Program-made: the position numbers and the translations under genes
Notes under the pieces: model-generated
What the model saw: only the letters and a program-made list of their open reading frames with translations
Told to the model about the DNA's origin: nothing
Database searches by the model: none
NCBI RefSeq assembly: GCF_024259515.1
Contig: NZ_JANBWE010000006.1
Span: forward strand, 1 to 64,000
Source of the DNA: Salirhabdus salicampi
Lineage (GTDB): Bacteria; Bacillota; Bacilli; Bacillales; Alkalibacillaceae
DNA: 64,000 nucleotides
Reading direction: 5' to 3'
Shown: piece after piece, positions 56,900 through 64,000 of the stretch
Position numbering within the stretch: position 1 is the first letter of the stretch
How the letters are laid out: each line of letters opens with the position of its first letter

Positions 56900-57640
56900 T
56901 TACTCTCCTATCGTATGTCGCTTACGAAAAACTTCATACATAAGGAGACTTGCAGCTACAGATGCGTTTAACGACGTTACCTTTCCGACCATCGGCAACC
57001 GAACTAACCAATCACACTTTTCTTTCACGATTCGACTCATACCCTTTCCCTCACTACCTATAACGAGTGCAATAGGCATATCCCCGTTCATTTGACGGTA
57101 ATCTTCTTTTCCAGTTGCATCTGTGCCAACAACCCACACATTTCTATCCTTTAATTCATCAATAGTTCTCGACAAATTTGTCACCCGAGCAACAGGAATA
57201 TGTTCAATCGCACCTGTCGAAGTTTTGGCTACGACTTGCGTTAACTGTACAGACCTTCTTTTCGGGATGATAATACCATGTGCCCCCACTGCATCAGCGG
57301 TTCTAATGATAGACCCTAAGTTATGGGGATCTTCAAGCTCGTCCAAAATAACAAAAAAAGGTTCTTCACCTTCGGAAGAAGCACGCTGAAACAAGTCGTC
57401 AAGTTCCGCATATTGGTACGCTGCAATGGAAGCCGCTACCCCTTGATGTTGCTTGCCAATTTGATCTAATTTTTTTCGAGGTACTTTTTGAACGAGCACC
57501 CCTCTATCCCTGGCAAGACGTTGAATTTGCTGGGCGGCTTGAGGCTTCATGTTATCTAGGATGAAGACTTTATTGACCGATCGATCTGACTTTAACGTTT
57601 CCATTACAGGATTTCTGCCAACAATCCATTCCTCTTGCAT
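56900..57640 (-). CDS. rlmB: 23S rRNA (guanosine-2'-O-)-methyltransferase RlmB
   Basis: 246 aa SPOUT/TrmH enzyme. N-terminal L30e-like substrate domain (IVGRNPVMETLKS), then the knotted domain: LDELEDPHNLGSIIRTADAVGAHG, ALVIGSEGKGMSRIV and VGKVTSLNASVAASLLMYE. Modifies 23S rRNA near G2251 (E. coli numbering). AAAGGGG SD. Confidence 0.95.
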   Translation of the reverse strand: MQEEWIVGRNPVMETLKSDRSVNKVFILDNMKPQAAQQIQRLARDRGVLVQKVPRKKLDQIGKQHQGVAASIAAYQYAELDDLFQRASSEGEEPFFVILDELEDPHNLGSIIRTADAVGAHGIIIPKRRSVQLTQVVAKTSTGAIEHIPVARVTNLSRTIDELKDRNVWVVGTDATGKEDYRQMNGDMPIALVIGSEGKGMSRIVKEKCDWLVRLPMVGKVTSLNASVAASLLMYEVFRKRHTIGE

Positions 57641-57643
57641 CTG

Positions 57644-58045
57644 TTAACCCCTTTCTTCCGTAATACGGACCGCATCTATTAGTAATTCTTCTAGTCTGTC
57701 TTCATTTTTACATAAATAGTGATACCCGAGCAAAGCTTCAAATGCTGTACTCATTTTATACGTAATCACATCGGTATGTTTTGGGGCGGAATTCGATTTT
57801 GCGTTCCGCCCCCTTCTCACAATACCTTCTTCCTCGTCCGTGAGCATCCCTGTTTCCTGCCATTTCCTTAACGCCTTCGCCTGAGACGAAGCTGTGACAA
57901 ACTTTACCGCTTGCCGGTGAAGTGCGTTCGGATTGACAATTCCTTGCCGAAGTAAATACTCTCGAACATGAATTTCATAAGCAGCGTCACCCATGTATGC
58001 AAGAGCTAAACTTTTCAGTTGTTTCACATCTAGGTTGTGATTCAT
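57644..58045 (-). CDS. mrnC: Mini-ribonuclease 3
   Basis: 133 aa RNase III catalytic domain without dsRBD. LALAYMGDAAYEIHVREYLL contains the catalytic Asp, and STAFEALLGYHYL the second acidic pair. Mini-III matures the ends of 23S rRNA in bacilli. Overlaps neither neighbour; 3 nt from cysS and rlmB. Confidence 0.96.
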   Translation of the reverse strand: MNHNLDVKQLKSLALAYMGDAAYEIHVREYLLRQGIVNPNALHRQAVKFVTASSQAKALRKWQETGMLTDEEEGIVRRGRNAKSNSAPKHTDVITYKMSTAFEALLGYHYLCKNEDRLEELLIDAVRITEERG

Positions 58046-58048
58046 TCT

Positions 58049-59455
58049 TTATCCTCTTTTCCAACGTGTACCTTGAGGCGTATCCTCTAAAATGATGTTC
58101 TTCGCTTTTAACTCATCACGAATTTCATCTGCTCGGGCAAAATCTTTGTTTTTTCTCGCTTCATAACGCTCTTGAATTAAGTTTTCAATTTCTTCGTCTT
58201 GCAAATCTCCTTGTTTTTTTCCTTCCAAGGAAATCCCTAATACCGAAGTGAGCTTTGTGAATGTCGTTAAAAAGTGATCAATAACCACTTCAGACGTATG
58301 GCTCTCATTCACATAATGGTTCGCATCCTTTACTAAATCAAACAGTACAGAAATAGCATTTGCTGTATTAAAGTCATCATTCATCTCCTGAATAAACCGT
58401 TGTTCATGTTGGTTAACTTTTTCTATCCAGCTTTCATTTCCATCCGCAAAATTCGTGCTAGCCTCTCTCCGGTGACTCAAATTATCATAAGCAGTCTTGA
58501 TTCGTTCCAGCCCATTTTTCGCACTTTCTAACAATGCCTCACTGAAGTTGATTGGATTGCGATAATGAACACTTAACATAAAGAAGCGAACAACATTTGG
58601 ATCATGCTGTTGAATAATGTCATGAACGAGGACAAAGTTCCCCAGGGATTTAGACATCTTTTCATTATCAATATTTATATAACCATTGTGCATCCAATAG
58701 TTTGCAAATGTTTTTCCATTTAACGACTCAGACTGGGCAATTTCATTTTCATGGTGTGGAAAAGACAAGTCTTGACCACCCGCATGTATATCAATCGTCT
58801 CACCTAAATATTTCTTTGCCATTGTTGAGCATTCTATATGCCATCCTGGACGACCTTCTCCCCACGGGCTATTCCAAGAGATTTCTCCTGGCTTTGCAGC
58901 TTTCCATAAAACGAAGTCTAGTGGGTCTTCCTTCTTTTCTCCTACTTGAATTCTTGCACCAGCTCTTAACTCATCAATGGATTGGTGAGATAATTTTCCG
59001 TAATCAGCAAAAGAACGTGTTTTAAAATAAACATCTCCTCCAGCTTCATAGGCATATCCTTTTTCTATTAAACCATCAATAAAGGCAATAATATCATCCA
59101 TCGTTTCCATTACCCGCGGATGATGGACAGCTTCTTTAACACCGAATGCTTTTACATCCTCCTTGTAAGCCTTTATAAATCGGTCTGCCACTTCTGGTAC
59201 TTCTTGGCCTAATTCGTTTGCTGCCTTAATAATTTTATCGTCAACATCCGTGAAATTTAAAACATATTGGACTTCATACCCTTGAAATTCAAAATAACGA
59301 CGTACTGTATCAAATACGATAGCCGGCCGAGCGTTACCAATATGAATGTAATTGTACACGGTTGGCCCACATACATACATTCTCACTTTATCTTCTTCAA
59401 TTGGTGTGAACGTTTCTTTCCTGCGAGTTAATGTATTATAGATTTTAATTGTCAT
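58049..59455 (-). CDS. cysS: Cysteinyl-tRNA synthetase
   Basis: 468 aa from ATG 59455 (AGGAG 8 nt upstream, inside the cysE end). HIGH-type motif YIHIGNAR (about 36-43), KMSKSLGNF (about 267-275) and zinc ligands Cys29, Cys of HIECS, and His/Glu of [12 protein letters not shown]. Overlaps cysE by 11 nt. Part of the T-box controlled cys unit. Confidence 0.97.
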   Translation of the reverse strand: MTIKIYNTLTRRKETFTPIEEDKVRMYVCGPTVYNYIHIGNARPAIVFDTVRRYFEFQGYEVQYVLNFTDVDDKIIKAANELGQEVPEVADRFIKAYKEDVKAFGVKEAVHHPRVMETMDDIIAFIDGLIEKGYAYEAGGDVYFKTRSFADYGKLSHQSIDELRAGARIQVGEKKEDPLDFVLWKAAKPGEISWNSPWGEGRPGWHIECSTMAKKYLGETIDIHAGGQDLSFPHHENEIAQSESLNGKTFANYWMHNGYINIDNEKMSKSLGNFVLVHDIIQQHDPNVVRFFMLSVHYRNPINFSEALLESAKNGLERIKTAYDNLSHRREASTNFADGNESWIEKVNQHEQRFIQEMNDDFNTANAISVLFDLVKDANHYVNESHTSEVVIDHFLTTFTKLTSVLGISLEGKKQGDLQDEEIENLIQERYEARKNKDFARADEIRDELKAKNIILEDTPQGTRWKRG

Positions 59456-60110
59456 TGTCACCGCTCCTTCTCTTTAAATCTTCTACTTGTTCACTTAATG
59501 CCTCTAACTGGTCTTCCATTACCTTTATAGCATCGGAAACCGGGTCCGGGAGGTTGTGATGGTCTAAATCTTTCTTTACTTTCACCCCATTTTGCACAAC
59601 TACTTTCCCTGGAATACCAACCACCGTTGAATTATCAGGAACATCGTGCAGGACGACCGACCCGGCTCCTACTTTTGAGTTTTCACCAATCTCAATTGAA
59701 CCGAGGACTTTTGCACCAGTTGCAACGAGCACATTGTCTTTCAACGTTGGATGCCGCTTCCCTTTTTCTTTCCCGGTTCCACCTAGTGTTACACCTTGAA
59801 AAATTGTAACGTCATTACCAATTTCACAAGTTTCACCAATGACGACCCCCATGCCATGATCTATAAAAAACCTTCGCCCTATCCTCGCCCCTGGATGTAT
59901 TTCAATTCCAGTGAAAAAGCGACTTACTTGTGAAATACATCTTGCTAGAAAAAACAGCTTTTTATTATAACAAGCATGGGCTACTCTATGAGCCCAAATG
60001 GCGTGCAGTCCTGAATAGGTGAGCACAACTTCGAATTTACTTCGAGCAGCTGGGTCTTGGTCAAAAACAACTTGAATATCTTCCCTTATCATGTTCATTA
60101 TTCTACCCAT
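59445..60110 (-). CDS. cysE: Serine O-acetyltransferase
   Basis: 221 aa. Left-handed beta-helix hexapeptide acetyltransferase: [54 protein letters not shown] (about 68-121) with the catalytic Asp-His pair. Makes O-acetylserine for cysteine synthesis. AGGAGG 8 nt before ATG. Preceded by the Cys T-box, as in B. subtilis. The acidic C-terminus may reach cysteine synthase. Confidence 0.97.
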   Translation of the reverse strand: MGRIMNMIREDIQVVFDQDPAARSKFEVVLTYSGLHAIWAHRVAHACYNKKLFFLARCISQVSRFFTGIEIHPGARIGRRFFIDHGMGVVIGETCEIGNDVTIFQGVTLGGTGKEKGKRHPTLKDNVLVATGAKVLGSIEIGENSKVGAGSVVLHDVPDNSTVVGIPGKVVVQNGVKVKKDLDHHNLPDPVSDAIKVMEDQLEALSEQVEDLKRRSGDNDN

Positions 60111-60148
60111 ACTTGCTTCCTCCTGACCAAATGTAAAACTTCGATAAT

Positions 60149-60410
60149 AAAAAAACGCCTCTGTATAAAATACAGAGACGCTGTTTGCGCGGTTCCACTC
60201 TGTTTAAGGGTTATTACACGTACAATAAACCCTTCAACTTTGGCTCTTGTTAACGGTAGAGACCCGCCCTTATTTACTAACATTCAACAAGGGACTCAAA
60301 GGTGCATTTCAAAGGATCTCCTTAGAATCACTTTCAGCCGGTGGTGACTCTCTCTGTATAAGGATGGCTCCCTCTACTTTTCCTTTTCATCGTTCCATAT
60401 ATATGAAGTT
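60149..60410 (-). ncRNA. T-box leader, tRNA-Cys specific
   Basis: Reading minus: Stem I with AGTAG (AGUA box region), specifier loop GAAATGCACC with TGC (60304-60306, Cys), then the T-box AGAGTGGAACCGCG (60188-60201). The bulge TGGA pairs with an acceptor end UCCA, and tRNA-Cys has U73, so specifier and discriminator agree. A terminator GCGTCTCTGTA/TACAGAGGCG with TTTTTTT ends the leader at 60149-60182. Uncharged tRNA-Cys should allow read-through into cysE-cysS-mrnC-rlmB-rae1. Confidence 0.95.
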
Positions 60411-60416
60411 ATTTAC

Positions 60417-60445
60417 ACTATATTATATTTCGTTGCCAATGTGAA
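60417..60445 (-). promoter_or_regulatory. Promoter of the T-box cys operon
   Basis: Minus strand TTCACA (60440-60445), 17-bp spacer, TATAGT (60417-60422), adjacent to the gltX stop codon. Confidence 0.65.
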
Positions 60446-60446
60446 T

Positions 60447-61916
60447 TTAATTGCTTAATTTTTTTAATACATCACGCAAACGTAATGTTACGGTCTCTTT
60501 TCCTAAAAGATAAATAGCGTTTGGCAACTCCGGCCCATGTGTTTGACCGGTTGTAGCAACGCGAATCGGCATAAATAGCTTCTTTCCTTTTTGTTTCGTT
60601 TCTTTTTGGGTTGCTTTAACAGATGCTTTTATCGTATCAGGTTGGAAATCTTCTAGCTCTTCCAATTGATTTAGAAATGTCTCCAATACTTCTGATACTT
60701 GTTCTTCACTCAACACTTTCATAGAATCTTCGTTATAATCAATTTGTTGTTTAAAGAATAACTCGGTCAATTCTACAATTTCAGCTCCATAGCTTAGTTG
60801 ATCCTTGTATAGTGCGATTAAATCCTCGACCCACTTTTTCTGCTCATCTGACATATCATCAGATAGTTTACCTGCTTTGATTAAGTGAGGGAGTGCTAAT
60901 GTAACGGTATCTTCTACGCTAAGTTGCTTAATATACTGGTTGTTCATCCATTTTAATTTGTTTGCATCGAAAACCGCTGGTGAAGTAGCCAATCGTTCAG
61001 CGTCAAAAATGTCAATGAACTGTTCTTTCGTAAACAACTCTTCTTCTCCAACAGGAGACCAACCTAGTAACGCAATAAAGTTAAACAATGCTTCTGGTAA
61101 GTATCCGAGGTCAGCATATTGCTCAATAAATTGAATAATGCTTTCATCACGTTTACTTAATTTTTTCCGCTCTTCATTCACAATTAGTGTCATGTGACAG
61201 AAGGTTGGAACTTCCCAATCAAAGGCTTCGTAAATCATCATTTGTTTTGGCGTGTTTGAAATATGGTCCTCTCCACGTAATACGTGTGTGATTTTCATTA
61301 AGTGATCGTCTACGGCTACCGCAAAGTTATATGTTGGTGTACCGTCTTTCTTCATAATAACCCAGTCACCAAAATCATCGGATTCAAAAGAAATTTTCCC
61401 TTTGACGATATCTTGGAAAACATATGTTTTATTGGCTGGGACACGAAAACGAATACTCGGCTTACGACCATCCGCTTCAAATTTTTGTTGATCCTCTTCT
61501 GTAAGGTCCCGGTGGGCACCGGAATACTTCGGAACTTTCCCTTGTGCTTTTTGTTGTTCACGCTCTTGCTCTAGTTCCTCTTCCGTCATATAGCATTTAT
61601 AAGCCAGGCCTTTTTCAAGTAGCTCATTTGCATACTTTTGATAAATATCTAAACGGTCCATTTGACGATAAGGTCCATAATCGCCACCAACATCGATACT
61701 TTCGTCCCAATCAATCCCTAACCATTTTAAATATTTCAGCTGACCAATATCTCCACCTTCTACGTTTCGCTTCTGGTCAGTATCTTCAATACGAATAATA
61801 AACTTCCCGCCTGTATTACGGGCAAATAGATAGTTAAATAATGCTGTTCTAGCATTCCCGATATGCAAATGACCAGTAGGGCTTGGTGCGTACCTTACTC
61901 TTATATTGTTCGACAT
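60447..61916 (-). CDS. gltX: Glutamyl-tRNA synthetase
   Basis: 489 aa class I synthetase. HLHIGNART (HIGH motif, about 17-25) and KLSKRDESI (KMSKS motif, about 250-258). Bacilli use a non-discriminating enzyme that also charges tRNA-Gln, then corrected by GatCAB; this cannot be seen in the sequence. A TTAAAA-17-TATGAT promoter may precede it. AAGGGG SD. Confidence 0.97.
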   Translation of the reverse strand: MSNNIRVRYAPSPTGHLHIGNARTALFNYLFARNTGGKFIIRIEDTDQKRNVEGGDIGQLKYLKWLGIDWDESIDVGGDYGPYRQMDRLDIYQKYANELLEKGLAYKCYMTEEELEQEREQQKAQGKVPKYSGAHRDLTEEDQQKFEADGRKPSIRFRVPANKTYVFQDIVKGKISFESDDFGDWVIMKKDGTPTYNFAVAVDDHLMKITHVLRGEDHISNTPKQMMIYEAFDWEVPTFCHMTLIVNEERKKLSKRDESIIQFIEQYADLGYLPEALFNFIALLGWSPVGEEELFTKEQFIDIFDAERLATSPAVFDANKLKWMNNQYIKQLSVEDTVTLALPHLIKAGKLSDDMSDEQKKWVEDLIALYKDQLSYGAEIVELTELFFKQQIDYNEDSMKVLSEEQVSEVLETFLNQLEELEDFQPDTIKASVKATQKETKQKGKKLFMPIRVATTGQTHGPELPNAIYLLGKETVTLRLRDVLKKLSN

Positions 61917-61982
61917 GATATAATCCCCTTCCTATTGACTGCTTCATCATAAACGTATTTAATCATTATTTTAATGTTTTTC

Positions 61983-63167
61983 CTATGCTGTTTGCAAAAG
62001 TACTACTGCTTGAGAGGCTATCCCTTCCTTCCTCCCAGTAAAACCTAGCTTTTCCGTCGTTGTCGCCTTAATATTAATTTGGGAAACGTCTACCTCCAGG
62101 ATGTTGGCCACGCTTTCTCTCATCGCTTCGATATATGGGGCCATTTTTGGCGCCTGAGCGATAATCGTGCAATCTAAATTTCCGAGGCAATAACCTTGAT
62201 TAATCACCATTTGCCAAACATGCTTAAGTAATTCTTTTGAATCTGCATCTTTAAATGCAGGATCATTGTCAGGGAAATGTTTTCCGATGTCACCTTCGCC
62301 AATAGCCCCAAGGCATGCATCAGTAATCGTATGTAATAAAACGTCCGCATCAGAATGACCCAACAGCCCTTTTTCATAGGGGATATGCACACCCCCAATA
62401 ATACATGGTCGTCCTTCTGCGAACTGGTGCACATCAAATCCTTGTCCAATCTTAAACATGGAGGTCTCCTCCTTTTCAATTACGGTCTGTTTATTTTCTA
62501 GTAGACGGTTTGCTTTTTCAATATCTTCCGGTGTCGTTAACTTAAAATTGCGATAGCTGCCCTCCACAATCTCTATCAAATGACCCGTTCGCTCTACCAG
62601 GGAAGTGTCATCTGTTCCGATATACCCTTCCTCCATTGCTTTCTCATGGGCACTGGTAATGACATCATATTGAAACCCTTGCGGTGTTTGTGCAGCCCAC
62701 AGTTGTTTCCGGTCCAACGTTTCCATACACCCGTTCTGATCTACCTTCTTAATTGTATCCGTAACAGGTACGGCCAATAAAGCAGCACTTTTCTCTTCCA
62801 CGGCAACGGCTAGTTCATTCAACTTTTCTTGTTGGACAAACGGACGTGCACCATCATGGATAAAGACGATTCCCTCAGGCCGGCATGCTTTTAATCCTTC
62901 ATAAACACTTTGTTGTCGTTCTTTTCCGCCTGGAACGAAGGCAGTAACTTTTTTCACATTATATTGATGAACAATTTCCTTAATTTCACTTACCTCTATC
63001 GGATTCACGACGAGATAAATATCAGTACATTGCTCATCTTGCTCAAAAACTTGTAATGTATGTATAAGGAGCGGCTTGTCTGCTAATGATAAAAATTGTT
63101 TGTTTTTTCCTAGTTTCATCCGCTTCCCTTGCCCTGCTGCTAATACAATCGCTTGATAGTTTGGCAT
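61983..63167 (-). CDS. ispDF: IspD-IspF fusion (MEP cytidylyltransferase / MEcPP synthase)
   Basis: 394 aa, one frame encoding two enzymes of the MEP isoprenoid pathway. Residues 1-236 are Isp[11 protein letters not shown] (8-17), [23 protein letters not shown] and [11 protein letters not shown]. Residues 237-394 are Isp[13 protein letters not shown] with metal Asp and His, [10 protein letters not shown], and [13 protein letters not shown]. In B. subtilis ispD and ispF are separate adjacent genes. Here the linker ([15 protein letters not shown]) is short. An internal ATG (62459) with a perfect SD can also make a separate 158-aa IspF. Substrate IspE is not encoded between them. Confidence 0.95.
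   Translation of the reverse strand: MPNYQAIVLAAGQGKRMKLGKNKQFLSLADKPLLIHTLQVFEQDEQCTDIYLVVNPIEVSEIKEIVHQYNVKKVTAFVPGGKERQQSVYEGLKACRPEGIVFIHDGARPFVQQEKLNELAVAVEEKSAALLAVPVTDTIKKVDQNGCMETLDRKQLWAAQTPQGFQYDVITSAHEKAMEEGYIGTDDTSLVERTGHLIEIVEGSYRNFKLTTPEDIEKANRLLENKQTVIEKEETSMFKIGQGFDVHQFAEGRPCIIGGVHIPYEKGLLGHSDADVLLHTITDACLGAIGEGDIGKHFPDNDPAFKDADSKELLKHVWQMVINQGYCLGNLDCTIIAQAPKMAPYIEAMRESVANILEVDVSQINIKATTTEKLGFTGRKEGIASQAVVLLQTA
62459..62476 (-). promoter_or_regulatory. Internal ribosome binding site for IspF inside ispDF
   Basis: AAAAGGAGGA (62467-62476) with 7 nt to ATG 62459 gives a canonical start for stand-alone IspF (158 aa). GGAGG (62468-62472) can pair with CCTCC (62460-62464) around an AGA loop, so the SD can be hidden right before the ATG. 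Confidence 0.7.
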
Positions 63168-63200
63168 ATTTCATCAACCTCTATTTAAAGTAAAAAGAAC

Positions 63201-63231
63201 AAAAGTGATAACATTAATGTTATCACTTTTT
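63201..63231 (-). terminator. Terminator or hairpin after yacL
   Basis: A 30-nt perfect palindrome AAAAGTGATAACAT-TA-ATGTTATCACTTTT; the minus strand continues TTTTGTTCTTTTT. A likely terminator separating yacL from ispDF. Confidence 0.75.
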
Positions 63232-63254
63232 ACGTCTCTATTGTTATACCCTTT

Positions 63255-64000
63255 TTACAAAGCTTTTTCAAGTAATTTTGGTTTGGCAAAAATCATACGG
63301 CCTGCCGAAGTTTGCAACACACTCGTTACAAGTACTTCTATCGTTTTACCTATATAATTTTTCCCTTCTTCAACGACAATCATTGTACCATCGTCTAAAT
63401 ACGCAACACCTTGTTTTTCTTCTTTACCATCCTTAATGACATGAACGGTTAATTCCTCACCCGGAAGAACAACCGGCTTAACAGCATTGGCTAAATCGTT
63501 AATATTTAACACTTCTACGCTTTGAAACTCACAAACTTTATTTAAGTTAAAATCGTTAGTCACTAAAATCCCATCTAACCTCTTCGCAAGCTTCACAAGT
63601 TTGCTGTCTACTTCACTTATTTCCTCAAAGTCCCCTTCAAAAATCTGGACTTGTATCGATAGCTCTTTTTGCATTCGATTGAGTACGTCTAACCCCCGTC
63701 TCCCCCGATTACGTTTTAGAACGTCGGAAGAATCCGCAATATGTTGCAGTTCTTCTAATACAAACTGAGGAATAACAACCGTCCCTTCTAAAAACTTCGT
63801 TTGGCATATATCCGCTATTCGACCATCGATAATAACGCTTGTGTCTAAAATTTTCGGCCTTATGCTTAGTAATGTATCTGCATCCTCATCGTCTGCTGAT
63901 TTTCGCTTATCTTTTCGGGATGCAGAGAGAAGATTAACAAATTCATTACGACGCTTAAATCCAACTTGGAACCCTAAGTATCCTAAAATAACGGTGAGAA
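63255..64000 (-). CDS. yacL: PIN/TRAM domain protein YacL (partial, 5' end outside window)
   Basis: The frame stays open from the last base of the window to the stop at 63255, giving 248 residues; the start lies beyond 64000, and the ATG at 63674 is internal. At the window edge a hydrophobic stretch ([14 protein letters not shown]) is the end of the membrane part. Then a PIN nuclease domain with [15 protein letters not shown] and [11 protein letters not shown] supplying acidic metal ligands, and a C-terminal TRAM domain ([38 protein letters not shown]). In B. subtilis yacL lies upstream of ispD. The cellular RNA target is not known to me. Confidence 0.9.
   Translation of the reverse strand, partial: LTVILGYLGFQVGFKRRNEFVNLLSASRKDKRKSADDEDADTLLSIRPKILDTSVIIDGRIADICQTKFLEGTVVIPQFVLEELQHIADSSDVLKRNRGRRGLDVLNRMQKELSIQVQIFEGDFEEISEVDSKLVKLAKRLDGILVTNDFNLNKVCEFQSVEVLNINDLANAVKPVVLPGEELTVHVIKDGKEEKQGVAYLDDGTMIVVEEGKNYIGKTIEVLVTSVLQTSAGRMIFAKPKLLEKAL

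Noticed and set aside
63255-63674. 139-aa stand-alone TRAM protein
   Set aside because: The frame remains open to the window edge with PIN domain residues upstream; the ATG at 63674 is internal to yacL.

Overview
The window is a chromosomal segment from a low-GC, endospore-forming Firmicute of the Bacillaceae. Evidence: the gene order yacL-ispD-ispF-gltX-cysE-cysS-mrnC-rlmB-rae1-sigH-rpmG-secE-nusG-rplKA-rplJL-ybxB-rpoBC-rplGB-rpsL-rpsG-fusA-tuf-S10/spc/alpha cluster-ecfAAT-truA, the sporulation genes pdaB, kbaA, gerD, cwlD and sigH, a T-box, sigma-A type promoters with TTGACA/TATAAT-like boxes, and strong AGGAGG ribosome binding sites. Genus and species cannot be fixed from the sequence alone. 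Nearly all genes are on the minus strand, so the biological reading direction is from position 64000 towards 1; only pdaB, gerD and one very small ORF are on the plus strand.

Layout in reading direction. 64000-60447: 3' part of the PIN/TRAM gene yacL, a terminator, an in-frame ispD-ispF fusion, and gltX. 60446-56388: Cys-specific T-box leader, then cysE-cysS-mrnC-rlmB-rae1. 56387-51300: sigH, rpmG, secE, nusG, rplK, rplA, rplJ, rplL and ybxB, with an L10 leader, two L1-like leaders and a nusG leader terminator. 51299-43648: a structured 429-bp gap, then rpoB and rpoC. 43647-38787: rplGB-rpsL-rpsG-fusA-tuf. 38786-23543: the S10-spc-alpha ribosomal protein cluster with secY, adk, map, a KOW protein, infA, rpmJ and rpoA. 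23542-20116: ecfA1-ecfA2-ecfT-truA.

In Bacillus subtilis truA is followed directly by rplM-rpsI. Here a complete purine operon (purE-K-B-C-S-Q-L-F-M-N-H-D) plus folD, about 14 kb, sits between truA and rplM. It carries a pair of PurR-box-like sites, a guanine-class purine riboswitch before purE, and a ZTP (pfl) riboswitch with its own terminator between purD and folD. The operon is therefore controlled at its head by PurR and purines and near its end by the purine intermediate ZTP/ZMP, matching supply of one-carbon folate to purine flux. After folD come rplM-rpsI (with promoter and L13 leader), cwlD, salA, gerD, kbaA, pdaB, an unrecognised 80-residue ORF, three tandem rRNA promoters, and the first ~98 nt of a 16S rRNA gene that runs out of the window.

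No transposon, prophage, CRISPR array or defence island was seen. The unusual content lies in operon rearrangement, RNA regulation and gene fusion: the relocated pur-folD block, the ispDF fusion with an internal SD-start for IspF sequestered in a hairpin, the nusG promoter-terminator arrangement, several structured leaders without a name I can assign, and PdaB with Asn in place of the first motif aspartate.
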